Positions 39,490-50,440 are shown, counted from the first letter of the stretch. The stretch: DNA of 64,000 nt from Siniperca chuatsi (GCF_020085105.1 NC_058045.1:1846001-1910000), one strand, 5' to 3'. Translations and numbers: made by a program. The notes: generated by a model from the sequence alone, not told the origin.

Positions 39490-39872
39490 GCCTAATATAA
39501 TAAGTGATAAAAGTAACAATTCCTCACTGTATAAATGCGCTGCTACAAGTACAAGTCCTGCATTCAAGATTTTCTTTAAGTAGAAGCACATTAGTATTAT
39601 CAGCATAAAGTGTCAAAAGTAAAAGTACTCAGAATGGCCACTGTATTTTATATATACATAATGACAATCTAATAATATATAATAATGTAACACTGACAGG
39701 GGCCATTCTGCTACATAATACGTATTTTTGCTTATGTATTTGTATATTAAGTACTTCTGTATTTTTACTTCAACACAATGTTGAATGCATACTTGTAACA
39801 GTGAAGATGGCACTATACATTGTGTTACTGATACTTTTTCTTATGTAAAGGATCTGAATACTTGTTCCACCT
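39490..39872 (-). repeat. Dispersed repeat ending 'CAGAGGTGGAACAAGTATTCAG'
   Basis: On the minus strand the end reads CAGAGGTGGAACAAGTATTC AGATCCTTTACATAAG. The interior has repeated AAGTACTTTT-like words and CAAGTACAAGTCCTGCATTC on the plus strand. This resembles widespread fish hAT-type nonautonomous elements. The distal end is not defined. Confidence 0.5.
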
Positions 39873-39944
39873 CTGGTTTGGATAAATCCTCAAGGATGTC
39901 TTGATGAAAAGTGACAGAATAAACACGCTTGAGGTGGCTGTGAA

Positions 39945-40240
39945 CAGTGCCGCTGCTAGCCATTTTGGTGCCCTAAGCATAATTCCTTTATTATTCGCCC
40001 GCGCGAACAACCGGAACGGACCATCCGGCACGGGGGGGGGGACTAGATTAGAGCAATTATTAAATATCTTTCTTGTTCCCCCTTTTTTGTTACATATACA
40101 TGGCTAACATGTGCCAAATATTTCTATAGGCTAATGAAATAATTAAAAAAAAAAATTTCATTAGGCTATTTTTGGTGCCCCCTCAGCACTTGGTGCCCTA
40201 CGCACAGTGCGTGATGCGCGTGGTGGGAGCGGCGGCGCTG
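39945..40240. mobile_element. hAT-type MITE with perfect 8-bp duplication
   Basis: The 296-bp element begins CAGTGCCGCTGCTAGCC and ends with the near-complement (CAGCGCCGCCGCTCCCAC when reversed). It is flanked by GCTGTGAA on both sides (39937-39944 and 40241-40248), an exact 8-bp target duplication as made by hAT transposases. Inside, GGTGCCCTAAGCA and a distal GGTGCCCTACGCA are also related. No transposase is present, so it depended on an autonomous relative. The exact duplication suggests a relatively young insertion. Confidence 0.9.
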
Positions 40241-40248
40241 GCTGTGAA

Positions 40249-40539
40249 CTGTCAGGAGCCTGACACCAGGATCTACTACAAAGGCTGGGTTTCAACAGGA
40301 GCATAAGACCAGATCAAATCTATGTTAAACGCAAGCCAGAAAATGAACTGCATCTTTATGTGATAAATGGAAATGGACATTCAAAAAATACCAAGGCCAT
40401 ATAACCTTGGTGCCCACAGTTGAGCCATGTCAGCAGTGAGTAGACCTGGCTGACTGCAGTTTCTTTGACTGGATGCTCATGATGTTATCACAGGGATCAG
40501 CTTGGCAGTCAACTAAGGACCACATCAGTGCTGAATTTT
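40249..40539. other. Intergenic, no feature recognised
   Basis: No exon, RNA gene or repeat termini seen. Confidence 0.35.
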
Positions 40540-41060
40540 ACATTACATTACATATATTTAGCTGATGCTTTTATCCAAAGCGACTTACAATAAGTGCATT
40601 TCAACCATGTGGATACAACCCAAAAACTGCAAGAATCATGCAAGTACATAAACTTCATCAAATATGCTGAACTGCTTCAAGTGCTACCTTTAGAAGAGAT
40701 AAAGAGTATTGTTTTTAGGTGCAGTCTGAATAGATGAGTTTTCAGTCTGCAATGGAAGATGTGTAGAGTTTCACGCTGTCCCGATGTCAATGGGGAGCTC
40801 TTCTACCATTGTGGAGCCAGGCCAGTCATGATTTTGCTGAGCGGTAGCTGGGCCCCCCTCGTTGTGAGGAAGCAGCAAGCTGATTGGCAGTAGCCGAGCG
40901 TAGTGGACAAGCTGGGGTGTTTGGTTTGACCATGTCCAGGATGTAGGATGGGCCTGAGCCTTTTGCAGCACGGTAGGCAAGTACCAGTGTCTTTAATATA
41001 AGCCATGTAACTATAGCTGATGTCATGCTGGGATGTGTCAGCGCGTTCGTTTATTTGCAA
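40540..41060 (-). mobile_element. 5'-truncated LINE, C-terminal end and 3' tail
   Basis: Minus-strand frames spell the C-terminal region of a fish L2/CR1-type LINE ORF: LILKTLVLAYRAAKGSGPSY, DMVKPNTPACPLRSATANQL, RGGPSYRSAKS, then in another frame STMVEELPIDIGTA. The 3' tail ends in CTTATTGTAAGTCGCTTTGG and ATAAAAGCATCAGCTAAATA followed by ATGTAATG repeats, the classical tail shape of this group. Frameshifts separate the pieces. The reverse transcriptase and endonuclease are absent because of 5' truncation. Confidence 0.8.
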
Positions 41061-41603
41061 AAGAAAAGTCTGGAGAGAAGCTATTCCTTAATTTGGCATT
41101 TATTAAAGCATTGGAGGATCAGAAGCATCTTGTAGAAGAATCTTTTCTATTCAGAAAACCACAGTTAATCTGTAGCTATCATCCTAAAAAAGAAAGGTTT
41201 TCTTAACATTACACAGAGTTTTAAATGAGAATGTACAACTATCTGATAGGTTTCTCCAGAGGTGGGGAGGAGCTGTGGTTTAGACGTAGCTCTTCCTTCG
41301 GTGGTGCACAGGCTGGTCCAGCCTCTTGGCACACGAGTCCACCCTTCGTGTGGAGACAGCGCCCTGGTGGAGGAATCCTACACTTCCTCTGTTTGTAAGT
41401 TGCTAAAGTCTCTGCTTCGTTCCACAAAACTGATACTTTTCCTCTCATGGTCATTACAATACATACTGTCCTCAGTACATGATGCTCTTTCTGATCTCCC
41501 TGTTTCTTTGTATAAGTGTAAGCCTGTTTGAAACAGCTAATCAACTTTTCCCTGCAGTCAGCAAGTCTGCAGGACAACACTTGAATTGTTAAACCTCATG
41601 CCC

Positions 41604-41643
<40 letters not shown>

Positions 41644-43290
41644 TAAAAAAGTTTCAACATGGTATTAGTATAATAGGCAATCAACCTTCATTAAAATTTT
41701 TAATTCTCACAGATGTCATCAGTATAATTAGGAAAGTAAGCTATATTGTGAAGCACTGTCTTAATACTCTTTATTATCATTCAATCTTTTAATCTATATT
41801 TACTTTTTATACTGCAACAACTCCTTAGAGAATATTTTATTAGAATCATAACCCACTAAAATCCACTCCACTTCCAATTTATACATGTTTTTCAAATATG
41901 TACTTTTATAAACCAGATGGAATTTTAGACAGGGAAACCTTCCAGATCATTTCATGTCTTATTTTCAAACTAAGAAAGGAGGGAAAGTCACACATTCCTA
42001 ACTTTTATGCAATATTTTCATTTGAAGTTCTAGACATTGGCCCATCGTTTGGCCCACTGCCTTTTTCAGGATAAAAAAATAAACAAATCCAAAACCAGAC
42101 ACTCATCTCATCTTCATCTTCCCAAACTTCTCACAAGAATAGTAATAGTATGGTTTGTTTGTGCATGCATGTGAAAGTGGGCACGTGGCGTGTGCGAGTG
42201 CAAACAAACCACTCCCACCCCCGGAAGATGTCTGGACATGCCTGAAGATGTTCTGACATTTTGTCTAGTAATCCTGATGTATTTTAGTCAAATCAAATTC
42301 TAAGATATTGTTACATTGCTGTAATTCATCAGTTTTTCTACTCATAGAACTTTCCAATTCATCAAATCGTCTGTTCACCAAGTTACACAAACCATCTAGT
42401 CTCCCGACTTCATTATTTTCAACATCACCTCCCGCTGCTTGTACTAAATTACTAATAACTAAATAGTCCCCATAAAGTTCGCTCAAATTTGGCAGTTCTG
42501 ATGGCTATGAGAAACTTGGCAGCACCAATATTCGGTCTGTTGAAGTATCCCTCTGCCTCAGACACGTGGGTATTGTAGTGATAATATCAATGGATGTATG
42601 AGGGCATGCTGTTTCACCAAATAAACCAAGTGTGTCACCAAGCTGTAAATTACAGTTTGCTACAGCTGTGCTGGCCCTGTCGTTCACACAAACACTCGCT
42701 TGTTGGATGTCACCTGGTTGCTCGGGCCACCTCTTCATCCTGTCCTGCGGATGCAACGGGTGGCTCCAGCTGCGGGTCTGCAGTTTGTAACTCCTCATTA
42801 ACAGAACTGTTGCATAAAACCAGGAAAGACACATATAAAACACCCGTAAATACAGATAGGTTACATGAATTTAGTACTAACTGTATATCCTTTAGTATAA
42901 AATATTAATTTATTGCTATCATGTATTGGTTACTCACCGTTTGAATGTTGTTTGTTGTAGTGGCTGCAAAATCCCTCTATTCTGCAAACGTGTTCCGGCG
43001 CCACTGGTAGAAGGTACTGTTAGTTTAAAGAAAGCTATATTATTAGCCCCAGAATTTTTTTTTTTTTAAATCCAAAAGCCATTGGCATGCCTTTCAGAAA
43101 ATATCCTAGTCAAATGTAAAGAATTAAAAACAAAGAATAACATTTACACCAACATTTTGTTTTTTCAAGGCACAACTCTTATATAAAGAAAATGTTAGAT
43201 CATCAATGCAAGCCTATTGTAGTAGATCTTTCTAATATGAAATTAAACAAAGAGCAATGAACAGATTTACTGTAACCTTTGTCGTGGCCT
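41061..43290. other. Intergenic, no gene recognised
   Basis: It contains a (GT)n microsatellite at about 41606-41644 and overlapping open frames on both strands at 41239-41580 and 42265-42908 without recognisable domains. A T-tract lies at 43059-43067. Confidence 0.35.
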
Positions 43291-43292
43291 GT

Positions 43293-43340
<48 letters not shown>
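43293..43340. repeat. (CA)n microsatellite
   Basis: An uninterrupted CA run of about 23 units. Confidence 0.97.
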
Positions 43341-44990
43341 TACAGTCTTATTTACTGATTAACCAGCAGCCGGCAGGCTACCTTTGTGCTGCTGCAGATA
43401 ACAGAAAAACCTTGGTTGACTCCCTCTAACAGCAGGCAGTAAATGAAAGGTGCTCACAACACTGTACATATACAGTTTTCAAATACAACATAAGAAATGA
43501 CATTTCTATTTTAGACTGTTCCATAGTTTTGTTATTATTAACTTAACTCACTCCATATAAACAACTCTAATTTCCAAGTTGTATGGACTACAGGATGTGG
43601 GGTTTCATGAACTTTTATTTCAAGCTATAAAATCTGTGCTAATAGAGCAAATGTTTTGGAAACTAAATAGTAATGTTCAAAACTTGGAAAGCTACTTTCT
43701 GGTTCAATTTTAATTGGTCATACTTAACACAGCTGCAGAGTAGAGTAGTTGTATGTGATGTACATTCTGTCTGTTTGTTTCCTGATAAGCAGTTTAAATA
43801 AAATCAACTGGAGTGAACAATAAAGTTCTCTACTGGACCTTCAGTTTCACATGTCATTGTCTAAAAATAAAGCATCTGGAGCGCTTTGTTCCAAGACAAC
43901 AGAACCTTTATGAAAAACAACAGGCAGCTAAAATTCACAAGTTTAAAATTTTGACCAAACAACCAAAGGTTTTAATTATTTAGATTTTTCTTAGATTATT
44001 TATTTCTTTTTCTTCACACTGACTGAAATATAATACTGGTGAGAAAATACTGAATCATTTATTTATTTAGTTGGCTTAAAAGTAGTCACATTTAAATATA
44101 TTGAGTCTAAAAATATGCTGTAATTAGCTTATAAAGTACATACCATGTGTTACACTTTCTTAAATTGTAGAATTGAATTCCCCCCCAGGCCGCTACAACC
44201 CCCAAATTACTGGAACAATACTGAGGACATGACCTCAGTGTCCTCAGCTGTAGCCAAAAGTGTAGGGGGACCAGACTCTGAGTCACTGGTCCTTTAATCT
44301 GTCTCCCATATACTGTGCTATATGCACACTGGAGGTGTGTGTGACGCAAACCAAGAGCTAAATCACCAGTAGCACTTTGTGCCCACTGGGGGGCACACCA
44401 ACAGACCCAGGGTGAGAGCTGGCAAGATACTAACCAGAGCTCTCTCTGCACCTGGACACACCCGAACTCTGTCAGCTATTCAGCAGAGCAGGTTCAGTCT
44501 TTCTGTTGACAGGAGGCAGAGAGTCATCGAGCTAGAACTTCATTTTCAACTGAAGTACGAAGATTACTGAACCACTGGGATACCATGAGACTTGGTTAAG
44601 TATTGTACAGTGATGAATCTGCTTTTAATCAACAGCAGGAAACCACCCGCGGCCATGTTGGAGGAGGAGGAGGAGGCAAAACTTTATCAAAACCGTAAAA
44701 CATCATTAAAGCAAATTTTTTGTTTTCATTAATGGCTCCTCATTTAATAGTGAATCCAAATGTTGAGTCTCCTGGTTTGTTACTGTGTGCAGCACAAATA
44801 TGTTGAAAAAAATTAAACATGACATCACTGTTTAACAGTTTAATTTAGACAGTAGAAGATGTTCCAGTGGTCTGCAGGTACCTTGATATGTACAAGTGGA
44901 TCTAATCACATTAATCAGAAGAAAGTATCTGATGAGGGAGCACTCTGAAACTGATTACATTTTAAATTTAAAAGAGCATTTTAGGGAGCG
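43341..44990. other. Intergenic, no gene recognised
   Basis: A GGA-repeat lies at 44661-44676 (GGAGGAGGAGGAGGAGG) next to GCGGCCATGTTGGA. The part at 44150-44560 has moderate GC and a 114-codon minus-strand frame but no recognisable domain. It may be an old repeat. Confidence 0.35.
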
Positions 44991-46450
44991 CTAGTGAGCA
45001 AGACATGGCATAAGACGTTTTCCCCAGAGCTCCGGTGGAACCGTGATTCATTTAGAATATATACAGCGCTTTCCATACACATTATTATCAAAAGAAACTT
45101 TAACTCGATATACTAAATCCTCAAGGAAAGATTAGAGAGTGAAAAAATGATTTTGATGGCGGTGAAACTCCAGAAATTCAAATACGATGGGCCTTCCAAC
45201 AACAGGCCTAGTGTATCCACGGAGAACAGTGCCTCAGATAATCCCGGTCAGCCCTCACCCACTACTTGGCAACAACACACAGTGAAGGAGGTTGAAACGC
45301 TAAAATGCGAAATCCTTTTCCTCCCAGCGAGCAGACACCAGCTCGATAATAAGAGAAGAAATGAAGAACATGCTTACTGAAGATTTCAGCCATCTGAAAA
45401 ACGAGCTACAGGCAATGCGAGTGGAAATAGCCAACAACACAACAGCAATACGCTCTGAAATAGACCAAATGAAAGTCAACATCAAAGAGGGGGAAGGTGG
45501 TTTATCCACATGGTCGGACAAGATGGTTGCGATTCAAAACACAGTGACTAAATTAAAAAATCAGGTAGAAGAATTGAAAGAGAAATGCAAGGATATGGAA
45601 GAGAGGATGAGAAGAGGCAACGTCTGAATTGCAGGAGTGGCAGAAAAGCTCCACTACAGAGGTATCTAAACTACCGAAAGAGGCAGTGTTGCCAACTTGG
45701 CGACTTTGTCACTAGATTTAGCGACTTTATTTATAAAAAGCGTCAAATTTAGTGACTTAGTCAGACCATCAGGGAAAAGGCGAGAAATATATTCAAAAAT
45801 ATTATATTGTAATTCATTCCCACGCATGCTGCTCAGCTCTTCTACCAACAGTGTCTCTCTTCCTCTCCTCTTGCGCTGTGTGCAGGCATTTAGTGTCTTT
45901 ATTTTATTTTTTTTACTTCAAATACACACTGTAGTGAGTTTGTAATTATTTGGCATGTTATTTGGCCAAAGATTTCTCTATCTACATTTTACGTCTTAAA
46001 TTAAAGTGATCTCTCCCTCACTGCACTAAGCTTTATGCAAATGAATGCTTGATGACGTCATCGTCATGCAAATGAACGTATGATGTCATCTGGCGATGTT
46101 TAGCAACTTTTGGAGCTAGTGCTAGCTACTTTCATTGGAAAAGAGTTGGCAACACTGGAAAGAGGTGTTGCAAATGGATAGAGACTCCCAAGTGGACCGA
46201 TCACATCACAGTCTTGCGCCATGGCTCGGGCAGCATTCAGTGATGTGAAAAAAGTGCTCTGCGGCCGACACGCTGTCAGCCATGGCCTTCTCTTCCCTGC
46301 TAAACTCTGCATCACATACAAGGGCGAGGATCGAGAATTCCTGGACCCAGCCAAGGCCATGGAAAATGTGAACAGAAATATCACTTCGGCAGCGGAAGAT
46401 GGACAGTGATCATATCCCGTCCCCAGAACGAAGCAAGAGACAATAAGTTA
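44991..46450 (+). pseudogene. L1-type LINE ORF1 remnant, split by a hAT element
   Basis: Pieces of a LINE ORF1 RNA-binding protein. A coiled-coil region lies at 45361-45627 (NELQAMRVEIANNTTAIRSE, then KNQVEELKEKCKDMEERMRR and GNV). After the hAT insertion at 45684-46157 it continues at 46166 (VLQMDRDSQVDRSH) and at 46221-46409 (ARAAFSDVKKVLC, GLLFPAKLCITYKGEDREFL), the C-terminal nucleic-acid-binding region of L1/Tx1-type ORF1p. The middle of the domain between DRSHHSLA and ARAAF is deleted, and several stops occur. The 5' UTR-like segment starts near 44991. No ORF2 follows. Confidence 0.8.
45684..46157. mobile_element. hAT-type nonautonomous element within L1 ORF1
   Basis: Ends are CAGTGTTGCCAACTTGGCGA (left) and CAGTGTTGCCAACTCTTTTC (right, complement). 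An exact 8-bp duplication GAAAGAGG flanks it (45676-45683 and 46158-46165). Removing one copy of the duplication and the 474-bp insert reconnects the ORF1 frame, which shows it landed in an existing LINE copy. No transposase remains. Related pieces occur at 23619-24095 and 28045-28330. Confidence 0.93.
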
Positions 46451-47113
46451 CTTCTATATCCTAGACAATTTATTAAAAAGACGAAAGGACTGAGATAAAG
46501 CCTATGTAAACAGCACAAATTAGGTAACGTTATATCCCTCTCTTTTCTCTCCTAATATGTAATAGCAATTTCATCAGAGACATACTGAACATTCTGATAT
46601 GATATGCTGTGGGAAATTTTTAATATTGCATGGTAGTATATAAAATCCCTTTCCATGTGCACGGGCGTGCTGGAGCCATTTGGCTCCCAGGGCCCCCCCT
46701 GCCCCCACCACCAGCAGAAAAACCCTTATATGGGCACAGTAGTTGTTAAATTCAAATGTGTTCTTTGGGAGTGGCTTTACCTCTGTACGACTATATGCGC
46801 CGTTGTTTGGTTGGTCATATACTAAACTGTGACTGCGGGACGGTGAGTGCTATATTTGACAGAAATTTTGCAGAGCTTTTTGATGTCTGCTGCTACATTT
46901 TGACAGATATTTTGCATTCAACATATGCTGCTACAGTTTGAGATTTTGCAGTGCTGAAGACGGTTGCATCTCGAGTAAGTGACTGATTTGCAGGGAATCT
47001 TTTCTGGTTTTGCACAGATTCTGTCAACATCGTGGCCATGGAGAATACAGGTAATTCATTCAGGGGTTGTGACTCCAAAACGCTGTATAAATCTTGCTGA
47101 TGCTTATTTGCTT
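46451..47113. other. Spacer between LINE remnant and Polinton
   Basis: No gene recognised. A C-rich patch (GGGCCCCCCCTGCCCCCACC) lies at about 46690-46710. The left terminus of the Polinton may be in here, but I could not find its inverted repeat. Confidence 0.35.
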
Positions 47114-47431
47114 ATGGCTCCTAGAAAGAATAAGTCTTCCCCTAAAAACCTGACTGATTTTCTGGATCAAAAGGCTTGGACTCCACGGTATAAATGAGAT
47201 GTGGAAGATTTTAGGGTATTGGGATGCTTGTTTGAACAAGGAGCAATCTATCTTTACACAAGAGAATCCGATGAAATGTTTCTTCATGGAACTATACCAC
47301 ACATTTGTTTTTTTGCCAGAGACTGGGATCATTTCAGAAACAAAATTTGTGAAGAGCTAAGTAACTCGAAGGGGGTGTACACAGTGCAATGGGATGTACT
47401 GTATCTGTGTCTGGAGAGACCTATCGTGTAG
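47114..47431 (+). pseudogene. Unrecognised Polinton-region ORF A, in-frame TGA
   Basis: From ATG 47114 (MAPRKNKSSPKNLTDFLDQK) one frame runs to 47431 with a single internal TGA at 47195-47197. The later part (EQGAIYLYTRESDEMFLHGT, then ARDWDHFRNKICEEL and YTVQWDVLYLC) is aromatic-rich with a compact alpha/beta look. Further fragments in shifted frames up to about 48140 (ISKEWETWFTTGF, RWYKTCKHYEGL, KELEKRNLTFLEERR) may belong to the same decayed protein of roughly 300 residues. Its position at the left side, before the integrase, suggests an element-specific gene. I do not recognise a family. Confidence 0.5.
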
Positions 47432-47869
47432 AAACGACCCTGAATCCTACATCTTTTTCAGACTATGCATGGATAACTGTTATTCATAAGGGACACCCCT
47501 GACGTGGATAAACTCTACCCCATTATATCTAAAGAATGGGAGACCTGGTTTACCACTGGTTTTGTAGTCCAGTGGAGTGATTAGGGGAGAACTCTTGATG
47601 TTTTCTCACGTATCGATACATTATTCAGATGGTATAAGACCTGTAAGCACTATGAAGGTCTGATACACTCTGAACAGACTCCAAAGGACGATAAGGAGAA
47701 TAAACTGGAGAAGGCAGACCCCCCTTTGCCCCGACCAGGATGACACGATCACTTCAAATATCTCCAATCTCTCCCATTTATAGCACCGTTCTAAATATGT
47801 GTGCAGAAGGATACGCACCAAAGAAGAAATGTAAATGTTGAATATTTCGATTGTTCTAAATTTTAGCAT

Positions 47870-48142
47870 ATGTTTTGTACAGGTGTGAGGCCTTATGCCT
47901 GGTGTGATGTGCTTCCAATTTACGACACGCCTAATTATTTTCCAGAATCCCCGGATGACGGCAACGATGAGTCCTGGGTGGATGACATTGGTAAAGAGTT
48001 GGAGAAAAGAAATTTGACATTTCTTGAAGAAAGACGAGGAGACGATACCTGCAGAGAGACACAGTTTAATGCCGATTGTTTGGACACTCTGGACTACTTT
48101 GATCATGTAACCCATCTAATCCAACTGTTTGTGATATTATAG
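47870..48142 (+). pseudogene. Unrecognised acidic ORF fragment
   Basis: A 90-codon open frame with an acidic segment (PESPDDGNDESWVDDIGKEL) and a charged helix (EKRNLTFLEERRGDDTC), ending FDHVTHLIQLFVIL. It is probably the C-terminal portion of the broken ORF A region, in a shifted frame. Another frame overlapping its 3' end leads into the next ORF. No known domain recognised. Confidence 0.4.
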
Positions 48143-48198
48143 AGGTAACAAGAGCCAATTATTTACACAAAATTCTTCAGAATAGAGCAAAAAAAAAT

Positions 48199-48534
48199 GT
48201 GTACATTGTATTTATACGGATGAACTGTACATACAATCTCACTCATGCACTGACATACTTCCCTTGCATTATATCAAAGGGCATCTGGGAGAAATTATGC
48301 AAGAGATTTTTTATGAAAATTATGCAAATGCACAAACATGTGCTGGACTGTCTTGGGATTGTGTCGCCTTCTATGTACGACATTCGAGACATTGCTGCAG
48401 ATGCTTTGCAGAAATGGTTGATGAACCTGTTTCTCATTGCAGCACTAAAACAGATAACTACGGTGGATAATAGAGTGAATACTGTAATTAAAGATTCTCT
48501 GAACATTTGGAGTAGAAAAAACAACACAGAATAA
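48199..48534 (+). CDS. Unrecognised ORF B of the Polinton, about 105 codons
   Basis: An open frame with its first ATG at about 48220. The same frame is open for about 35 further codons upstream of 48199. It contains helix-forming segments (CKRFFMKIMQMHKHVLDCLG, ADALQKWLMNLFLIAALKQI). Its TAA overlaps the ATG of the next ORF (TAATG at 48532-48536), a compact arrangement typical of viral or transposon genes. No enzymatic motif is visible. It is intact while the integrase and capsid genes are broken. Function unknown. Confidence 0.45.
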   Translation: MYIVFIRMNCTYNLTHALTYFPCIISKGIWEKLCKRFFMKIMQMHKHVLDCLGIVSPSMYDIRDIAADALQKWLMNLFLIAALKQITTVDNRVNTVIKDSLNIWSRKNNTE

Positions 48535-48974
48535 TGAGGAACGTATCTAGTCTGCAAAACAATGTCAAAAACAAATATGTCATGTATAAGATGAGAACTT
48601 TGCTTTGTGATGCTGTTAATAATGCAGTATGTGACACTGATAGATTTCTACGTTGTCCTAGATTTGAAAAGCAGACTGAATGTGTTGGACAAGTGACAGA
48701 GGAGTGGCATGCTGTGGTACAAATGATTGCAGATAAATACGCAGATGTGAAATCTACTCTAGTCAATGTTGTTAATTGTTTTCCTTTGAATGATAATGAA
48801 TTCCACATGGGCCATGTGTTTTATTTTTGTACTTTTAGTACTGATCTGTGTGCATTGATGTTAAACAGAAAGCAGCATGTGGATGGTGATAATGTAATGC
48901 AATATTTAGTAGAATCTTTGCTCAGTGAAAATACAAATGCCTGTAGTGATTTTTTGAAAAGTGTATACCTGTAA
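48534..48974 (+). CDS. Intact 146-codon ORF C, possibly Bcl-2-fold
   Basis: Runs from ATG 48534 (overlapping the preceding stop) to TAA 48974 without interruption. The predicted protein is all-helical. Its C-terminal half has a hydrophobic helix (MGHVFYFCTFSTDLCALML) after an FPLND turn, a further amphipathic helix (DGDNVMQYLVESLL) and an aromatic end. The spacing and hydrophobic pattern resemble the BH1-helix to BH2 region of Bcl-2 family proteins, but the hallmark NWGR and WI..NGGW residues are not conserved, so this is only a structural hypothesis. Bcl-2-like genes have been described in Polinton-related viruses (adintoviruses), from memory. It may equally be an unrelated helical protein. 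Confidence 0.45.
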   Translation: MRNVSSLQNNVKNKYVMYKMRTLLCDAVNNAVCDTDRFLRCPRFEKQTECVGQVTEEWHAVVQMIADKYADVKSTLVNVVNCFPLNDNEFHMGHVFYFCTFSTDLCALMLNRKQHVDGDNVMQYLVESLLSENTNACSDFLKSVYL

Positions 48975-49076
48975 ACATTATTGTCTGGTAAGACAAGACT
49001 GTTGATGATGTAAAACATGTCTTGGAAATAAAATACCTAAACGCAGACAGTGAGTGTTCATATTATGACAACAGCC

Positions 49077-50440
49077 ATGGACGAGGTTATGAAAAAGATA
49101 TACTATACACCAGAAAATGCCGGGGGATATGGGGGTAAACAAAACTTAAAAACGCTCTATTTGACAGTACAGGTATTTGCTGTGCAGACTCTGATATAGA
49201 AAATTGGCTCTTAAAATAATACGCTTATACTCTTCACAAAATGGCTCCTTTACATTTTAAGAGAAATAAAGTGTTAGTGAATACAATAGATTGGCAATTT
49301 CAGCTAGATCTAGTGGACATGTTAGCTTATTCTTCAGAAAACTATGGGGTACGTTATTTATTAACATGTATGTTTTCAAAATATGCATGGGGTCGATGCT
49401 TGAAAAATAAAAGTGGTAGATGTCTCAGCAGCCTTTAAAGACGTTTTAGATGAAGGTAGAATACCCCATAAAATACAAACAGACAAAGGAAAGGAATTCT
49501 TAAACAAAGAGTTTGAAACACTCATCAAAAATAATCAGAATCAGAAATACTTTACTGATCCCCGAGGGAAACTCTTTTGTTACAGCTGCTCACTGTCACG
49601 TCAGTGCACACAGGAACAGAAGTTCTAAGCAAATCAAATATAATACACTATAATACAGGCAAGATAAGTTAAGTACAAAGTGGATATAAGTATAACATTA
49701 AAATAAGTGTAAAGTACAAAGTGGATTTACCGGTTGATGATAAGTATGTAGGGTATAATAATACAATGTAATAATATAAGTAATAAGTAATAGTGCATGT
49801 ACTGTCAAGTTAAGTGTTAAGCTTATTAAGATGATTATGAGACGGAGGATATTGCACAGCAGTAACAGAAGTATGAATAAATATCAATAAATAGGCATTG
49901 AAACTGAAAAGAGTATACTGCACAGCAGTATTAAACAGATAATATAATATATTCATTTCACTACATCAAATGAGACTAAGGCCTGTCGAATGTTTCAATA
50001 GGACTCTGAAATCTAAAATGTGGCATTATTTAACAGCCAATAATTCTAAATGTTATGTAGACATTTTGCAAGTCAGCTGATACAGAGTTATCATTGTAGT
50101 ATTAAAATGAAACCACCTGAGGAAACGAAAGACAACGAGCATGTTGTTTTTAACAATCTATATAAAACAGAAGACAAAGGAGTAATTCATTTTAAATATA
50201 AAGTCTGTGATATGGTGAAAATTTCAAAATTAAGAGGACCTTTTAAAAAAGGTTATGAGCAAAATTATACTGGTATATTGGTTAAAAGATTATGATGATG
50301 AGATATTACAGGGAACCTTTTATGAACCAGAGCTGCAAAAAGTTATTGTGGATAAAAACAAAATAAAATAGAAAATTAAAATCTTATCAAGAAAGAGAAG
50401 ACAGTGTCAGAATATGGTATAGTCAAATGGGTGGGATGGC
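49077..50440 (+). pseudogene. Polinton integrase with C-terminal chromodomain, broken
   Basis: DDE-type (rve) integrase, which would insert the element DNA. The N-terminal part starts at ATG 49077 with YYTPENAGGYGGKQNLKTL and breaks by stops near 49200. The catalytic core is at 49241-49535: first Asp in QLDLVDM (49301-49321), second Asp in QTDKGKEF (49482-49484). A 0.4-kb repeat (49536-49945) then splits the core. The catalytic Glu lies in VECFNRTL (49988-49990) after it. A basic SH3-like segment follows (DMVKISKLRGPFKKGYEQN, 50210-50260). A chromodomain-like VKWVGWPD motif lies near 50421-50445. At least four frame breaks. Polinton integrases with a chromodomain are known. Confidence 0.9.
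49536..49945 (+). repeat. Dispersed repeat, copy 2, inserted in integrase
   Basis: AATCAGAATCAGAAATACTTTACTGATCCCCGAGGGAAACTC and the following 400 bp match 421-900 in order and orientation (TTTACCGGTTGATGAT, GTGCATGTACTGTC). Integrase coding resumes directly after it. The borders are AT-rich (AATAAT/ATAATAT), so the exact target duplication is ambiguous. Confidence 0.85.

Noticed and set aside
41239..41580. 113-codon minus-strand frame and overlapping plus-strand frame
   Set aside because: The two strands are mutually open, with no domain, splice or conservation cue. Not enough to call a gene.
47621..48115. 164-codon minus-strand open frame in the Polinton
   Set aside because: It is antisense to the ORF A fragments, has no family features, and is a shadow of the plus-strand coding sequence.
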